Shown here: positions 53,889 through 62,314 of the stretch, piece by piece
Layout of the letters: every line of letters begins with the position of its first letter
Numbering within the stretch: position 1 is the first letter of the stretch
Source of the DNA: CAYLLN01 sp964384375
GTDB lineage: Bacteria > Planctomycetota > Planctomycetia > Pirellulales > Pirellulaceae
Length of the DNA stretch: 64,000 bases
Direction: 5' to 3'
Assembly (NCBI GenBank): GCA_964384375.1
Contig: CAYLLN010000003.1
Location: 106,027-170,026 of the forward strand
The notes under the pieces: generated by a model
Seen by the model: the letters and a program-made list of their open reading frames with translations, nothing else
Told to the model about the DNA's origin: nothing
Database searches by the model: none
Made by a program: the position numbers and the translations under genes

Positions 53889-55529
53889 ATGGCATTGCAC
53901 CCGCTGGCCGGCCAGCCGGCACCGCCCAGTTTGCTCGTCGATTTGAAGCGATTGGAACGGGACTACTACGAGCGGCAGCCCGATCTGGCTGACTCGCAGC
54001 AACTGGTCAGCTTCGGCACCAGCGGCCATCGCGGCTCGTCGCTGACCGGGACGTTCACCGAGGCGCACATCCTGGCCATCGCTCAGGCAATCTGCGAGTA
54101 TCGGGCGAGCAAGGGAATCGACGGCCCGCTCTACATGGGTCAAGACACGCACGCGCTCTCGGCTCCGGCGCAGCGGACGGCACTCGAGGTGCTGGCCGCC
54201 AACGGCACCGAGACACGCATCCAGCGCGACGAAGGGTTCACCCCGACGCCCGTCATCTCGCGGGCGATCATCGTTCACAACCGTGGCCGCACCAAGGGCA
54301 TGGCCGACGGGATCGTTATCACGCCATCGCATAACCCACCGGAGGATGGCGGCTTCAAGTACAACCCGCCCAACGGCGGTCCTGCAGATACCGACGTCAC
54401 CAAGGCCATTCAAGACCGGGCCAACGAACTGCTCCGCGGCGGCAACGCTGGTGTGAAGCGGACGTCCTATGAAGCGGCCCTCAAAGCGAGCACGACTCGC
54501 GAGGAAGACTTCGTCATTCCGTATGTTAACGACCTGGCATCGGTGATCGACGTCGATGCGATCTGCTCGGCCGGTCTGAGACTCGGCGTCGATCCGCTCG
54601 GTGGGGCGTCGGTCAACTACTGGGAGCCAATCGCGGCGGAATATGGCCTGTCGATCGACGTCGTTAATCGCCGCGTCGATCCGCAGTTCGGCTTCATGAC
54701 GGTTGATCACGACGGCAAGATTCGTATGGACTGCAGCAGCCCGTGGGCGATGGCCAGCCTCGTGCGGCTGAAGGACAGTTATCAGGTCGCGTTTGCCTGC
54801 GATCCCGATTCGGACCGCCACGGCATCGTCACTCCGTCGGTCGGCCTGATGAACCCGAATCACTATCTGGCGGTCGCGATTCGCTATCTGCTCACCCACC
54901 GGCCGAAGTGGCCCAGTAGCGCAGTTGTCGGAAAAACGCTCGTTTCGAGCAGCCTGATCGACCGCGTCGTGGCCAGCCTTGGCCGCACGCTCTGCGAAGT
55001 TCCCGTCGGCTTCAAGTGGTTCGCACCGGGCCTCTTCGACGGCACGTGCTGCTTCGGCGGCGAAGAGAGTGCGGGGGCTAGCTTTCTGCGGCAGGATGGC
55101 ACCGTCTGGACCACGGACAAGGACGGCCCACTCCTCTGCCTGCTCGCCGCCGAAATCACCGCTCGCACCGGCAAAGACCCCGGCCAGCACTTTCAGGAAC
55201 TGGCGGCCCAATTCGGCCAGCCGTATTACACGCGGATCGACGCGGCCGCGACTCCGGAGCAGAAGGCGAAACTCTCCAAGCTTTCTCCCGAAGCGGTGAA
55301 GGCCGAAACGATGGCTGGCGAGCCGATCGTCGCCAAGCTGACCAAGGCCCCCGGCAACGGGGCGAGCATCGGCGGCCTGAAAGTCGTGACCAAAAACGGC
55401 TGGTTCGCTGCCCGCCCATCCGGCACGGAAAACATCTATAAAATCTATGCCGAAAGCTTCGTGAGCCAGCGGCATCTGGAAGACATTGTGAGCGAGGCGC
55501 AGACGATCGTGGCTCAAGCCCTGAAATAG
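53889..55529 (+). CDS. pgm: Phosphoglucomutase (alpha-D-glucose type)
   Basis: 546 residues. Interconverts glucose 1-phosphate and glucose 6-phosphate. Four domains with the expected motifs: FGTSGHRGSSLTGTF at the start, VITPSHNPPEDGGFKYN with the phosphoserine, ACDPDSDRHGIV for Mg2+, CCFGGEESAGASFLR for sugar binding, and ARPSGTENIYKIY for phosphate. The start is set by GGGAG before ATG 53889. It is followed by pgi, giving a direct route between glucose 1-phosphate and fructose 6-phosphate. Confidence 0.98.
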   Translation: MALHPLAGQPAPPSLLVDLKRLERDYYERQPDLADSQQLVSFGTSGHRGSSLTGTFTEAHILAIAQAICEYRASKGIDGPLYMGQDTHALSAPAQRTALEVLAANGTETRIQRDEGFTPTPVISRAIIVHNRGRTKGMADGIVITPSHNPPEDGGFKYNPPNGGPADTDVTKAIQDRANELLRGGNAGVKRTSYEAALKASTTREEDFVIPYVNDLASVIDVDAICSAGLRLGVDPLGGASVNYWEPIAAEYGLSIDVVNRRVDPQFGFMTVDHDGKIRMDCSSPWAMASLVRLKDSYQVAFACDPDSDRHGIVTPSVGLMNPNHYLAVAIRYLLTHRPKWPSSAVVGKTLVSSSLIDRVVASLGRTLCEVPVGFKWFAPGLFDGTCCFGGEESAGASFLRQDGTVWTTDKDGPLLCLLAAEITARTGKDPGQHFQELAAQFGQPYYTRIDAAATPEQKAKLSKLSPEAVKAETMAGEPIVAKLTKAPGNGASIGGLKVVTKNGWFAARPSGTENIYKIYAESFVSQRHLEDIVSEAQTIVAQALK

Positions 55530-55541
55530 CCAAATCAATTA

Positions 55542-55619
55542 AACCGCGGATTACGCGGAGGTCACGGATATCCGAAAGTTTGATCCGCGATATCTGTGCC
55601 ATCCGCGGTCATTTTCTGA
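55542..55619. repeat. 78-bp palindromic element, copy 2, between pgm and pgi
   Basis: Same ends as 50779-50856 (AACCGCGGAT, ATCCGCGGTC, TTTTCTGA) and exactly the same 78-bp length, but divergent in the middle. It occupies most of the 111-bp gap and stops 21 bp before the pgi ATG. Confidence 0.88.
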
Positions 55620-55640
55620 GACACCTGAACCGAGCAACTC

Positions 55641-57278
55641 ATGCCCGCACTTCGCGAAACATCTTCTTGGCAAGCCCTCCAGCGGCACTATGCCCAGATC
55701 GAGAAGCTGCAGTTGCGGCAGCTCTTTGCCGATGATCCGGGCCGCGGCCAGCGACTGACGCTCGATGCCGAGGAGATCTACCTCGACTATTCGAAGAATC
55801 GTGTTACCGACGAAACGCTCGGCCTCTTGGTGAAGCTGGCCGAGGAGTGCGGCCTGGCCGAGCGAATAGCCGCCATGTTTCGCGGTGACAAGATCAACAC
55901 GACCGAAAACCGGGCCGTGCTGCATGTCGCCCTGCGAGCGCCAAAAGGAGCAACGATCACCGTCGATGGCCAGAACGTCGTGCCACAAGTGCATGCCGTC
56001 CTCGACAAGATGACCGCGTTCGCCAATCGTCTCCGTGGCGGCGAATGGCGCGGCCACACCGGCCGGCCGATCAAGAACGTCGTCAACATCGGCATTGGCG
56101 GTTCCGATCTGGGGCCAGTGATGGCCTACGAAGCCCTGCGGCACTACAGCGACCGGAATCTCACATTCCGCTTCGTCTCGAACATCGACGGCACCGACTT
56201 TGCCGAAGCGATTGAGGGACTCGATCCGGCCGAAACGCTGTTTATCGTCGCGTCGAAGACGTTCACGACGCTCGAAACGATGACCAATGCCCACTCGGCC
56301 CGGCTGTGGTGCCTGCAAACGCTCAAGGAGCCAGCGGCGATCGCTAGGCACTTTGTCGCCCTTTCGACCAATGCTGTCGAAGTCGCCAAATTCGGCATCG
56401 ACACGGCCAACATGTTCGAGTTCTGGGATTGGGTCGGCGGCCGCTATTCCATGGAATCGGCGATTGGCCTTTCGACGATGCTGGCGATCGGCCCGGATCG
56501 CTTTCGCGAATTGCTCGCCGGCTCGCATGCGATGGACGAGCATTTCCGCACGGCGCCGCTCACTCGCAACCTGCCGGCAATTCTCGGCCTGCTCACGGTT
56601 TGGTACTGCGATTTCTTCGGTGCCCAAACACAGGCCGTCCTGCCTTACGACCAGTACCTCAAGCGGCTGCCGGCGTATCTGCAGCAGCTCACGATGGAGA
56701 GCAACGGCAAGCGGGTGACGCTCGGCGGCAGCCCGGTCGATTACGAAACGAGTCCCGTCTATTGGGGCGAGCCGGGGACGAATGGCCAGCACTCGTTCTA
56801 TCAGCTCATTCATCAGGGGACGAAGCTGATCCCGTGCGACTTTATCGGCTTTGCCCGGTCGCTCAACCCGCTCGGCCGGCATCACGACCTGCTCATGGCC
56901 AACGTCTTCGCCCAGGCCGAGGCGCTCGCCTTTGGCAAAACAGCGGAGGAAGTGAAATCCGAGGGGACGGCCGATCCGCTGGTGCCACACCGGACGTTTC
57001 CTGGCAATCGCCCGTCGAACACGCTGCTGCTCGATTCGCTGACACCCGCCGCGTTGGGCAAGCTGATCGCCCTGTACGAACACAGTGTCTTTGTCCAAGG
57101 CAGCATTTGGAACGTCAACCCGTTCGACCAGTGGGGTGTGGAGTTGGGGAAGGTGCTCGCCAACCGGATCGCTCCGGAACTGGAGTCGAAAGAGCCGCCG
57201 GTGCTGAAGCACGATAGTTCGACGAACACGCTGATTGAGCGATACCGCAAGATGAAGACGTCAGGGGGACGCGGATGA
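55641..57278 (+). CDS. pgi: Glucose-6-phosphate isomerase
   Basis: 545 residues, the long (E. coli-like) form. Interconverts glucose 6-phosphate and fructose 6-phosphate. Conserved segments: NIGIGGSDLGPVMAYEAL, FVSNIDGTDF, VASKTFTTLETMTNA (phosphate loop), WDWVGGRYSMESAIGL, YLQQLTMESNGKRV, WGEPGTNGQHSFYQLIHQGT (catalytic Glu and His) and FDQWGVELGK (Lys). The last bases overlap rpe (ATGA). The promoter region before it is occupied by a palindromic repeat. Confidence 0.98.
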   Translation: MPALRETSSWQALQRHYAQIEKLQLRQLFADDPGRGQRLTLDAEEIYLDYSKNRVTDETLGLLVKLAEECGLAERIAAMFRGDKINTTENRAVLHVALRAPKGATITVDGQNVVPQVHAVLDKMTAFANRLRGGEWRGHTGRPIKNVVNIGIGGSDLGPVMAYEALRHYSDRNLTFRFVSNIDGTDFAEAIEGLDPAETLFIVASKTFTTLETMTNAHSARLWCLQTLKEPAAIARHFVALSTNAVEVAKFGIDTANMFEFWDWVGGRYSMESAIGLSTMLAIGPDRFRELLAGSHAMDEHFRTAPLTRNLPAILGLLTVWYCDFFGAQTQAVLPYDQYLKRLPAYLQQLTMESNGKRVTLGGSPVDYETSPVYWGEPGTNGQHSFYQLIHQGTKLIPCDFIGFARSLNPLGRHHDLLMANVFAQAEALAFGKTAEEVKSEGTADPLVPHRTFPGNRPSNTLLLDSLTPAALGKLIALYEHSVFVQGSIWNVNPFDQWGVELGKVLANRIAPELESKEPPVLKHDSSTNTLIERYRKMKTSGGRG

Positions 57279-57937
57279 ACAACATCAAACTTGCCCCCTC
57301 CATCCTCGCCGCTGATTTTGCCCGGCTGGGCGAGCAGGTCGCTGCCGCGGAGAAAGCCGGAGCGGATCGGATTCACGTCGATGTGATGGACGGCCACTTC
57401 GTGCCGAACATTTCGATCGGCGTGCCGATTGTGAAGTCGCTGCGTCCCGTGACGAAGCTCCCGCTGGAAACGCACCTGATGATTGAGCATCCCGACCAGA
57501 TGCTCGACGCCTTCGCCGCCGCCGGTTCCGATACGCTCATCGTCCACTGGGAAGGGAACGCGAACCTGCACCGGACCGTGCAACATATTCGCTCGCTCGG
57601 CAAAAAGGCGGGAGTCGCGATCAACCCGGCCACTCCGGCCGAGGTGCTGACCGAGATTCTGCCTGACCTGGACCTCGTGCTCGTGATGACCGTCAATCCA
57701 GGTTTTGGCGGGCAGAGTTTCATTCACGAAACGCTTCCCAAAATTCGCCGCGTGCGCGAGCTGATCGACCGCGTGAAGCCGGGTGTGGAACTGGAAATCG
57801 ACGGCGGCGTCGATGCGAAGACGGCTCCGCTCGGCGTGCAGTCCGGGGCGAATGTGCTTGTCGCCGGCTCTTCGGTCTTTGGCGACAAGGCCAGCGTGGC
57901 GGCAGCGATGGATAAACTACGGGCCAGCTTCAAGTAA
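57275..57937 (+). CDS. rpe: Ribulose-phosphate 3-epimerase
   Basis: 220 residues, TIM barrel. Interconverts ribulose 5-phosphate and xylulose 5-phosphate. Motifs: LAPSILAADFARLG (catalytic region), IHVDVMDGHFVPN with metal His/Asp, LETHLMIEHPDQ, VNPGFGGQSFI for phosphate, and EIDGGVDAKTAP. Together with rpiA 4 kb upstream it completes the pentose-phosphate isomerisations in one cluster. Overlaps pgi by four bases; 40 bp before the epimerase-like gene. Confidence 0.98.
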   Translation: MNNIKLAPSILAADFARLGEQVAAAEKAGADRIHVDVMDGHFVPNISIGVPIVKSLRPVTKLPLETHLMIEHPDQMLDAFAAAGSDTLIVHWEGNANLHRTVQHIRSLGKKAGVAINPATPAEVLTEILPDLDLVLVMTVNPGFGGQSFIHETLPKIRRVRELIDRVKPGVELEIDGGVDAKTAPLGVQSGANVLVAGSSVFGDKASVAAAMDKLRASFK

Positions 57938-57977
57938 CCTTCCTCAGAATTCAGAATCTTGGCAAGGAACCTCTCCC

Positions 57978-59156
57978 ATGCCTGTTAAAACGTGGACGCT
58001 CCTCGATCAAACCGAGGGTCAATCGGCAAAGACGCCGCTTTCCATCACCGAGAAGGATGTGCCGGGCCTCGGCAAGGCCAGCATCAGCACGCGGATTTGC
58101 TCAGGCGGTCTCTCGGAGGGCGTCTTCGCCGTCACGCTCAACACAGGCAAGATCGCGCTCGACGTGCTGCCGACCCGTGGCATGGGTCTGTGGCAGCTGG
58201 AAGTGCTGGGTGACAAAGAAGTTCCGATCCTCGGCTGGCAGTCGCCGATCCGCGGTCCCGTGCATCCGGCGTTTGTCGATCTGGGGGAACCGAGCGGCCT
58301 GGGGTGGCTCGACGGCTTTGATGAACTGCTCGTGCGGTGCGGCCTGGAGAGCAACGGAGCACCGGAACACGACGAGAAGACCGGCCGGCTCAAGTTTCCG
58401 CTGCACGGGCGGATTGCTAATCGTCCGGCTTACAAAGTCGATCTCACGGTCGATACCGACAAGCAAGAGATCAAGCTCACCGGCATCGTCGAGGAATCGC
58501 GATTCCATTTCAACGGCCTGCGCATGACGAGCACCCTCACGATGAAAATCGGTGGCTCAACCATTGCTCTGCACGATGAGGTGAAGAACTTCGCCAACCG
58601 GCCGACGACGATGCAGATGCTGTATCACGTCAACTTCGGCTTGCCGCTGCTCGATGCCGGCTCTCGCGTCGTCGCGCCGGTGAAGACGCTCGTCCCCCGC
58701 AACGCCCATGCGGCATCGGGCATCGCCAACTGGGACAGCTACGTCGCTCCGACGCCCGGTTTTGAAGAGATGGTCTATTTCTTCCATCTGCATGCCAACG
58801 AAGCGGGGCAAACGCAGACGCTGCTCAAAAACGCTCACAGCACGCGTGGCGTGAGCTTGCTCTTTAGCCCGCAGCAACTGCCGTGCTTCTCGCTCTGGAA
58901 AGACACGGGGGGTGAATCCGACGGCTATGTGACGGGGCTGGAACCGGGAACGAACTTTCCCAATCCGCGCAGTTTTGAAGCGGCCAAGAAGCGCGAAGCG
59001 TCGCTCGCGCCGGGCGCAACCCAGGCATTTGATTTAACGCTCGACATTCACGGCTCGCCCGCGGAAGTTGCTGCGGCCGAAGCGGCCATCGCCAAGATTC
59101 AAGCCGGCCGCAAGCCAGAAATTCACAAGCAGCCGCTGGCGGATTGGTGTGCGTAG
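57978..59156 (+). CDS. DUF4432/aldose 1-epimerase-like protein
   Basis: 392 residues from ATG 57978. Galactose-mutarotase-like beta-sandwich: KIALDVLPTRGMGLWQLEVLG, GLGWLDGFDELLVRCGL, FPLHGRIANRPAYKV (active-site His-Gly-Arg), the long beta segment FNGLRMTSTLTMKIGG and MLYHVNFGLPLLDAG with a second His. It ends LTLDIHGSPAEVAAAEAAI. The DUF4432 subgroup includes sugar mutarotase-like enzymes; its place behind rpe and pgi favours a role on a hexose or pentose anomer. Start supported by AAGGAA upstream. Confidence 0.92.
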   Translation: MPVKTWTLLDQTEGQSAKTPLSITEKDVPGLGKASISTRICSGGLSEGVFAVTLNTGKIALDVLPTRGMGLWQLEVLGDKEVPILGWQSPIRGPVHPAFVDLGEPSGLGWLDGFDELLVRCGLESNGAPEHDEKTGRLKFPLHGRIANRPAYKVDLTVDTDKQEIKLTGIVEESRFHFNGLRMTSTLTMKIGGSTIALHDEVKNFANRPTTMQMLYHVNFGLPLLDAGSRVVAPVKTLVPRNAHAASGIANWDSYVAPTPGFEEMVYFFHLHANEAGQTQTLLKNAHSTRGVSLLFSPQQLPCFSLWKDTGGESDGYVTGLEPGTNFPNPRSFEAAKKREASLAPGATQAFDLTLDIHGSPAEVAAAEAAIAKIQAGRKPEIHKQPLADWCA

Positions 59157-59292
59157 GAGCGGCGAACTCGCCTTTGGAGTGCGTCGGTAAAAACTGTTTG
59201 CATTCGCCGCTGCCGATGCGTACAACATTCCCAGCCCCATTTCTGGGGTGAACATTCCTGGTATTCGCCAGCTTTTCAACGTGAGGTGCGTT

Positions 59293-59571
59293 ATGTTGTC
59301 GCTCGTTCGGGTCGCTTGTTTGGCCGTTGTCTGTCTGGTCTTTGTGGAAGTTGCGCGTGCTCAGGTTGCGCCATCCGCTTCGGCGGCGGTGCCGAGTGTC
59401 GCTGGCGCTGGAGTTGAGCTGCCACTCGTCGTCGGTCAGTATTCGAGCGATTCCTCGAGCAGCAGCGGATCGACGCGGGTTCCGCGCGGCGTCATTAAGC
59501 TGGGGATTGCTTTGGTTATCGGGTTGTTCAGCGCCGGGGCCTGGGTGATCAGGAAGATGACGGCGGGCTAA
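59293..59571 (+). CDS. Small secreted or membrane protein
   Basis: 92 residues from ATG 59293 (GTGAGG before it). A signal-like N-terminus MLSLVRVACLAVVCLVFVEVARAQ, then an Ala/Ser-rich stretch (YSSDSSSSSGSTRV) and one membrane helix (KLGIALVIGLFSAGAWVI). It probably sits in a membrane with a short exposed loop. No family recognised. Confidence 0.75.
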   Translation: MLSLVRVACLAVVCLVFVEVARAQVAPSASAAVPSVAGAGVELPLVVGQYSSDSSSSSGSTRVPRGVIKLGIALVIGLFSAGAWVIRKMTAG

Positions 59572-59610
59572 GCGACTCGCAAACGAACTCGCCCGCCCAT
59601 CCGAAACTCC

Positions 59611-60378
59611 ATGCAAGTTACTGATTCCACGTTTGTCGTTACGGGGGGCGCTTCGGGCCTGGGGGCTGGCGTAGTTCGCCGGCTCGTTGCAGCACGGGGG
59701 AACGTCGTAATTGCCGATCGCCAAGTGGCGGCCGGCAGTGCCCTCGCCGCGGAACTTGGCCCAAAGGCCACCTTCCTTGAAACGGATGTTACTTCGCCCG
59801 CAAGCGCGAAGGGTACCATCGATCATGCCGTCCAGTGGTTCGGCCGGCTCGATGGCCTCGTGAATTGTGCCGGCATTTTAAAGGCTGCGCGTATCGTCGG
59901 CCGGGACGGGCCGCACGAGCTTGATCTGTTCCGCCAGGTGATCGAAGTCAACCTAATTGGCACGTTCAACATGCTGCGGCTGGCCGCTGCCGCGATGAGC
60001 CAGAACGAGCCGAACGCTGATGGCGAGCGCGGCGTCATTGTGAACACCGCGTCGGCTTCGGTGTTTGAGGGACAAATCGGACAAGCGGCTTACTCGGCAT
60101 CCAAAGGGGGCGTCGCCTCCCTCACGCTCCCTGCTGCTCGCGAGCTAGCTCGCTTCGGCATCCGCGTCGTCGCGATCGCACCCGGAATCTTCGAAACGGC
60201 CATGATGCAAGGGACGACGGACGCCTTGCGCTCCTCGCTGGTCAGCCAGGTTCCGTTTCCCGCCCGCTTCGGCAAGCCGGAAGAGTTCGCCCAGTTCGTG
60301 CAGCAGATCATCGAGAACCCGATGCTCAACGGGTCGGTACTGCGTTTGGACGGAGCGCTGCGAATGGGACCGAAGTGA
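59611..60378 (+). CDS. SDR-family 3-hydroxyacyl-CoA dehydrogenase-like protein
   Basis: 255 residues. Rossmann SDR with TGGASGLGAGVV (cofactor loop), ADRQVAAG, ETDVTSPAS (adenine Asp), NCAGI, ASASVFEGQIGQAAYSASKGG (catalytic Ser, Tyr, Lys) and IAPGIFETAMM. This combination (DVTS, VFEGQIGQAAYSASKGG) is close to type II 3-hydroxyacyl-CoA dehydrogenase/17-beta-hydroxysteroid dehydrogenase 10. It would oxidise short-chain 3-hydroxyacyl-CoA with NAD. It stands alone with no beta-oxidation genes beside it. Confidence 0.93.
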   Translation: MQVTDSTFVVTGGASGLGAGVVRRLVAARGNVVIADRQVAAGSALAAELGPKATFLETDVTSPASAKGTIDHAVQWFGRLDGLVNCAGILKAARIVGRDGPHELDLFRQVIEVNLIGTFNMLRLAAAAMSQNEPNADGERGVIVNTASASVFEGQIGQAAYSASKGGVASLTLPAARELARFGIRVVAIAPGIFETAMMQGTTDALRSSLVSQVPFPARFGKPEEFAQFVQQIIENPMLNGSVLRLDGALRMGPK

Positions 60379-60456
60379 AGCAGCAAGTCTCGCCGGTGAA
60401 TATCATACGGCAGCAACTGTCCTACGCAGCGACATAGGCCGTCGCCAGCCGATGCG

Positions 60457-60526
60457 ATCACGAAAGCACGAAACTCTGAAACCACGAAACGAATACTTCG
60501 TGCTTTCCCGTTTTCGTGTTTTCGTG
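60457..60526. repeat. ATCACGAAA-type palindromic element, copy 2
   Basis: ATCACGAAAGCACGAAA on the left mirrors TTTTCGTGTTTTCGTGA on the right, in the convergent gap between the SDR and BBP7 genes. Sibling of 18281-18390. Confidence 0.8.
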
Positions 60527-60583
60527 AGCTGTCCGACCCATTCGCATTCCATGAAGCGATGGCGGACATTTCGCGGTCCCTGC

Positions 60584-61996
60584 TTAGAATTCCTTGACCA
60601 AACCCAGGTTCACCCCCTGCACCCAATAGCCAGTCGAGTTGAAGCGGAAGCTCGGCTCGTCCTCGCCGATCCGCGGGTCGATCTGCTCGCCGGCCAGGAG
60701 CACGTCGCTCCAGTAGATGAGCGAGTAGCCAACGGTCAGCTTCGTGCAGGGGCCGCAATGATAGGCGAGCGTCACGCCCAGTTCGCTCACTGCACTGAAT
60801 TCGTCGCGGCGGAACGTGCCGATGTTCGTATCGGGATTGGTGAAGAGGCCGCCGTCGAGCACCTCGGGATCTTCGTCGGGGACGGAGATCGTTGTTTGGC
60901 CGTTGATCGTCGCCCGTTGGCTCATGTTGCCGATCGAGACGCGGACGAGCGACTGCAGCGACCAGCAGCGGCATTCGTACTCGTGGATGAGGCCGAGGAT
61001 CGCCCCGTTGAACGTGTTTTGCATCTCGAACTCGTCGAGCACGTCGTTCTCGGTGCCGAGCGGGATGTTGCCGCCGACCTCGGTGACGACGCTGGTCGAG
61101 CGGATGCTCAGGTCGTCGCGGACCCGCGAGTAGTGCCAGCCGGTGACGAAATCGACCCGCGAGCATTCGTCGCGGCAGATCAGGAAGCGGGCATAGACGT
61201 CGTTGCCGACGACCGACGACGAACCGTCGATGTCGATCGAGCCGCTCGTGAGGCCAGGATAGGCGACGAGCAGGGCATCATTCTCGTCGGCGTCCACATC
61301 GAAGAACGGAATCGCGAGGATGGGGTTATCGAGCGAGTCGATGCGGAACCGCAGGCTATCGCTTCCCGTGGCGAAGAACCGGTTGCCCATCCCCCAGCAT
61401 TGCCGCTGGTCGATCCAGTAGCCGATATCGACGCGGCCGCCAACTTGGATGTCGCCGTCTTCGCGGCCGCCGCCGAACAGGATCTCGGCATCGGGCAGAA
61501 TGCCGGCTGAGGTCGAGTCTTCGCTCACGGGATCGGTTGTGACGAGCGGCGGCAGATCGCGCCCTTGCCGCCACCAGAGGAGCACTTCGCCGCGCGCCCA
61601 CCAGAGGGGCTTGTTGCAATAGGTTTCGCAGGGCGTTGGACCACACGAATCGCAGCCGGCAGGACCACAGGACGCGCAGCCCGCTGGACCGCAACTTGTG
61701 CAGCCGCCGGGTCCGTAGCCAGGCGAGGCATAGACATGATGGCCGGGACCAAAAGCCATCGCCTGCCACTGGCCGGTCGGGCCTGTGTGTGCTGGCATAG
61801 GAGCTGGTGAGGCGACGGTTTCTGGAGCGGGCGAAGCAGCAGCGCGTGGGCTAGCGTGCGACGGCGCAGGGGCAGCGCCGCCTTGCCACGCCGCGAGACG
61901 CTCGGCGAATTCCGATGCCGCGAGGTTCCCGCCGATGAGGGCCAAGCCCACAGCGGCAGCGAGTTGCAAACTCGTCGAGCGGGTCAGTCGGATCAT
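60584..61996 (-). CDS. BBP7-family outer-membrane beta-barrel protein
   Basis: 470 residues with signal peptide (LQLAAAVGLALIGGNLAAS). After a Pro/Ala linker there is a Cys-rich repeat region (GGCTSCGPAGCASCGPAGC, then CDSCGPTPCETYC), followed by a barrel-like domain: WWARGEVLLWWRQGRDLPPLVTT, DIGYWIDQRQCWGMGNRFF, YARFLICRDECSRVDFVTGW, LGLIHEYECRCWSLQSLVRVSIGNM, YHCGPCTKLTVGYSLIYWSDV. The final residues LGLVKEF end in Phe, like barrel C-termini. BBP7 proteins are found in planctomycetes in multiple copies. Function unknown; likely surface-exposed. Confidence 0.92.
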   Translation of the reverse strand: MIRLTRSTSLQLAAAVGLALIGGNLAASEFAERLAAWQGGAAPAPSHASPRAAASPAPETVASPAPMPAHTGPTGQWQAMAFGPGHHVYASPGYGPGGCTSCGPAGCASCGPAGCDSCGPTPCETYCNKPLWWARGEVLLWWRQGRDLPPLVTTDPVSEDSTSAGILPDAEILFGGGREDGDIQVGGRVDIGYWIDQRQCWGMGNRFFATGSDSLRFRIDSLDNPILAIPFFDVDADENDALLVAYPGLTSGSIDIDGSSSVVGNDVYARFLICRDECSRVDFVTGWHYSRVRDDLSIRSTSVVTEVGGNIPLGTENDVLDEFEMQNTFNGAILGLIHEYECRCWSLQSLVRVSIGNMSQRATINGQTTISVPDEDPEVLDGGLFTNPDTNIGTFRRDEFSAVSELGVTLAYHCGPCTKLTVGYSLIYWSDVLLAGEQIDPRIGEDEPSFRFNSTGYWVQGVNLGLVKEF

Positions 61997-62314
61997 GCTA
62001 TCGCCACTTTGCTGGAGCGAACGCAGCGGCCAGCCGGCCGAGGCGCATTCGGATCGAATCGGTCGTAACGCTTATTTCGGCTAGGCGGCATTTGCCGGTT
62101 GAGAAAACCTGGCAGCCTGCGTTGACTTTTCCGGGCAAGGCCGGCTGCAAGTCAGGCGACGAATCGCTATCAAGAGCCTGCTTGCCTCCCCAAAAGAAGG
62201 TTTTTTGGCCGAAAGTCGCTTCTGATGGGATTCCACCCTTATAGCCAACGAGTAGAAGGGGACGCTACCGGCACTTCTCGGCTTGGCGATTTCATTTGCC
62301 AGCGAGACACTGAC
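61997..62314. other. Divergent upstream region of the BBP7 and Pro-linker genes
   Basis: 318 bp shared between the minus-strand BBP7 gene and the plus-strand Pro-linker gene. It should hold both promoters; no clear boxes or repeats seen. The frame of the downstream gene is open to an ATG at 62225, which would extend it by 30 residues. Confidence 0.4.

Noticed and set aside
53517..55538. 673-codon open frame on the minus strand opposite rpiA and pgm
   Set aside because: It is the antisense of two certain genes; long antisense frames are expected in GC-rich DNA, and its product is Arg/Ala/Asp-rich with no domain.
55551..57212. 553-codon minus-strand frame opposite pgi
   Set aside because: Mirror of a conserved gene with low-complexity composition; no start context.
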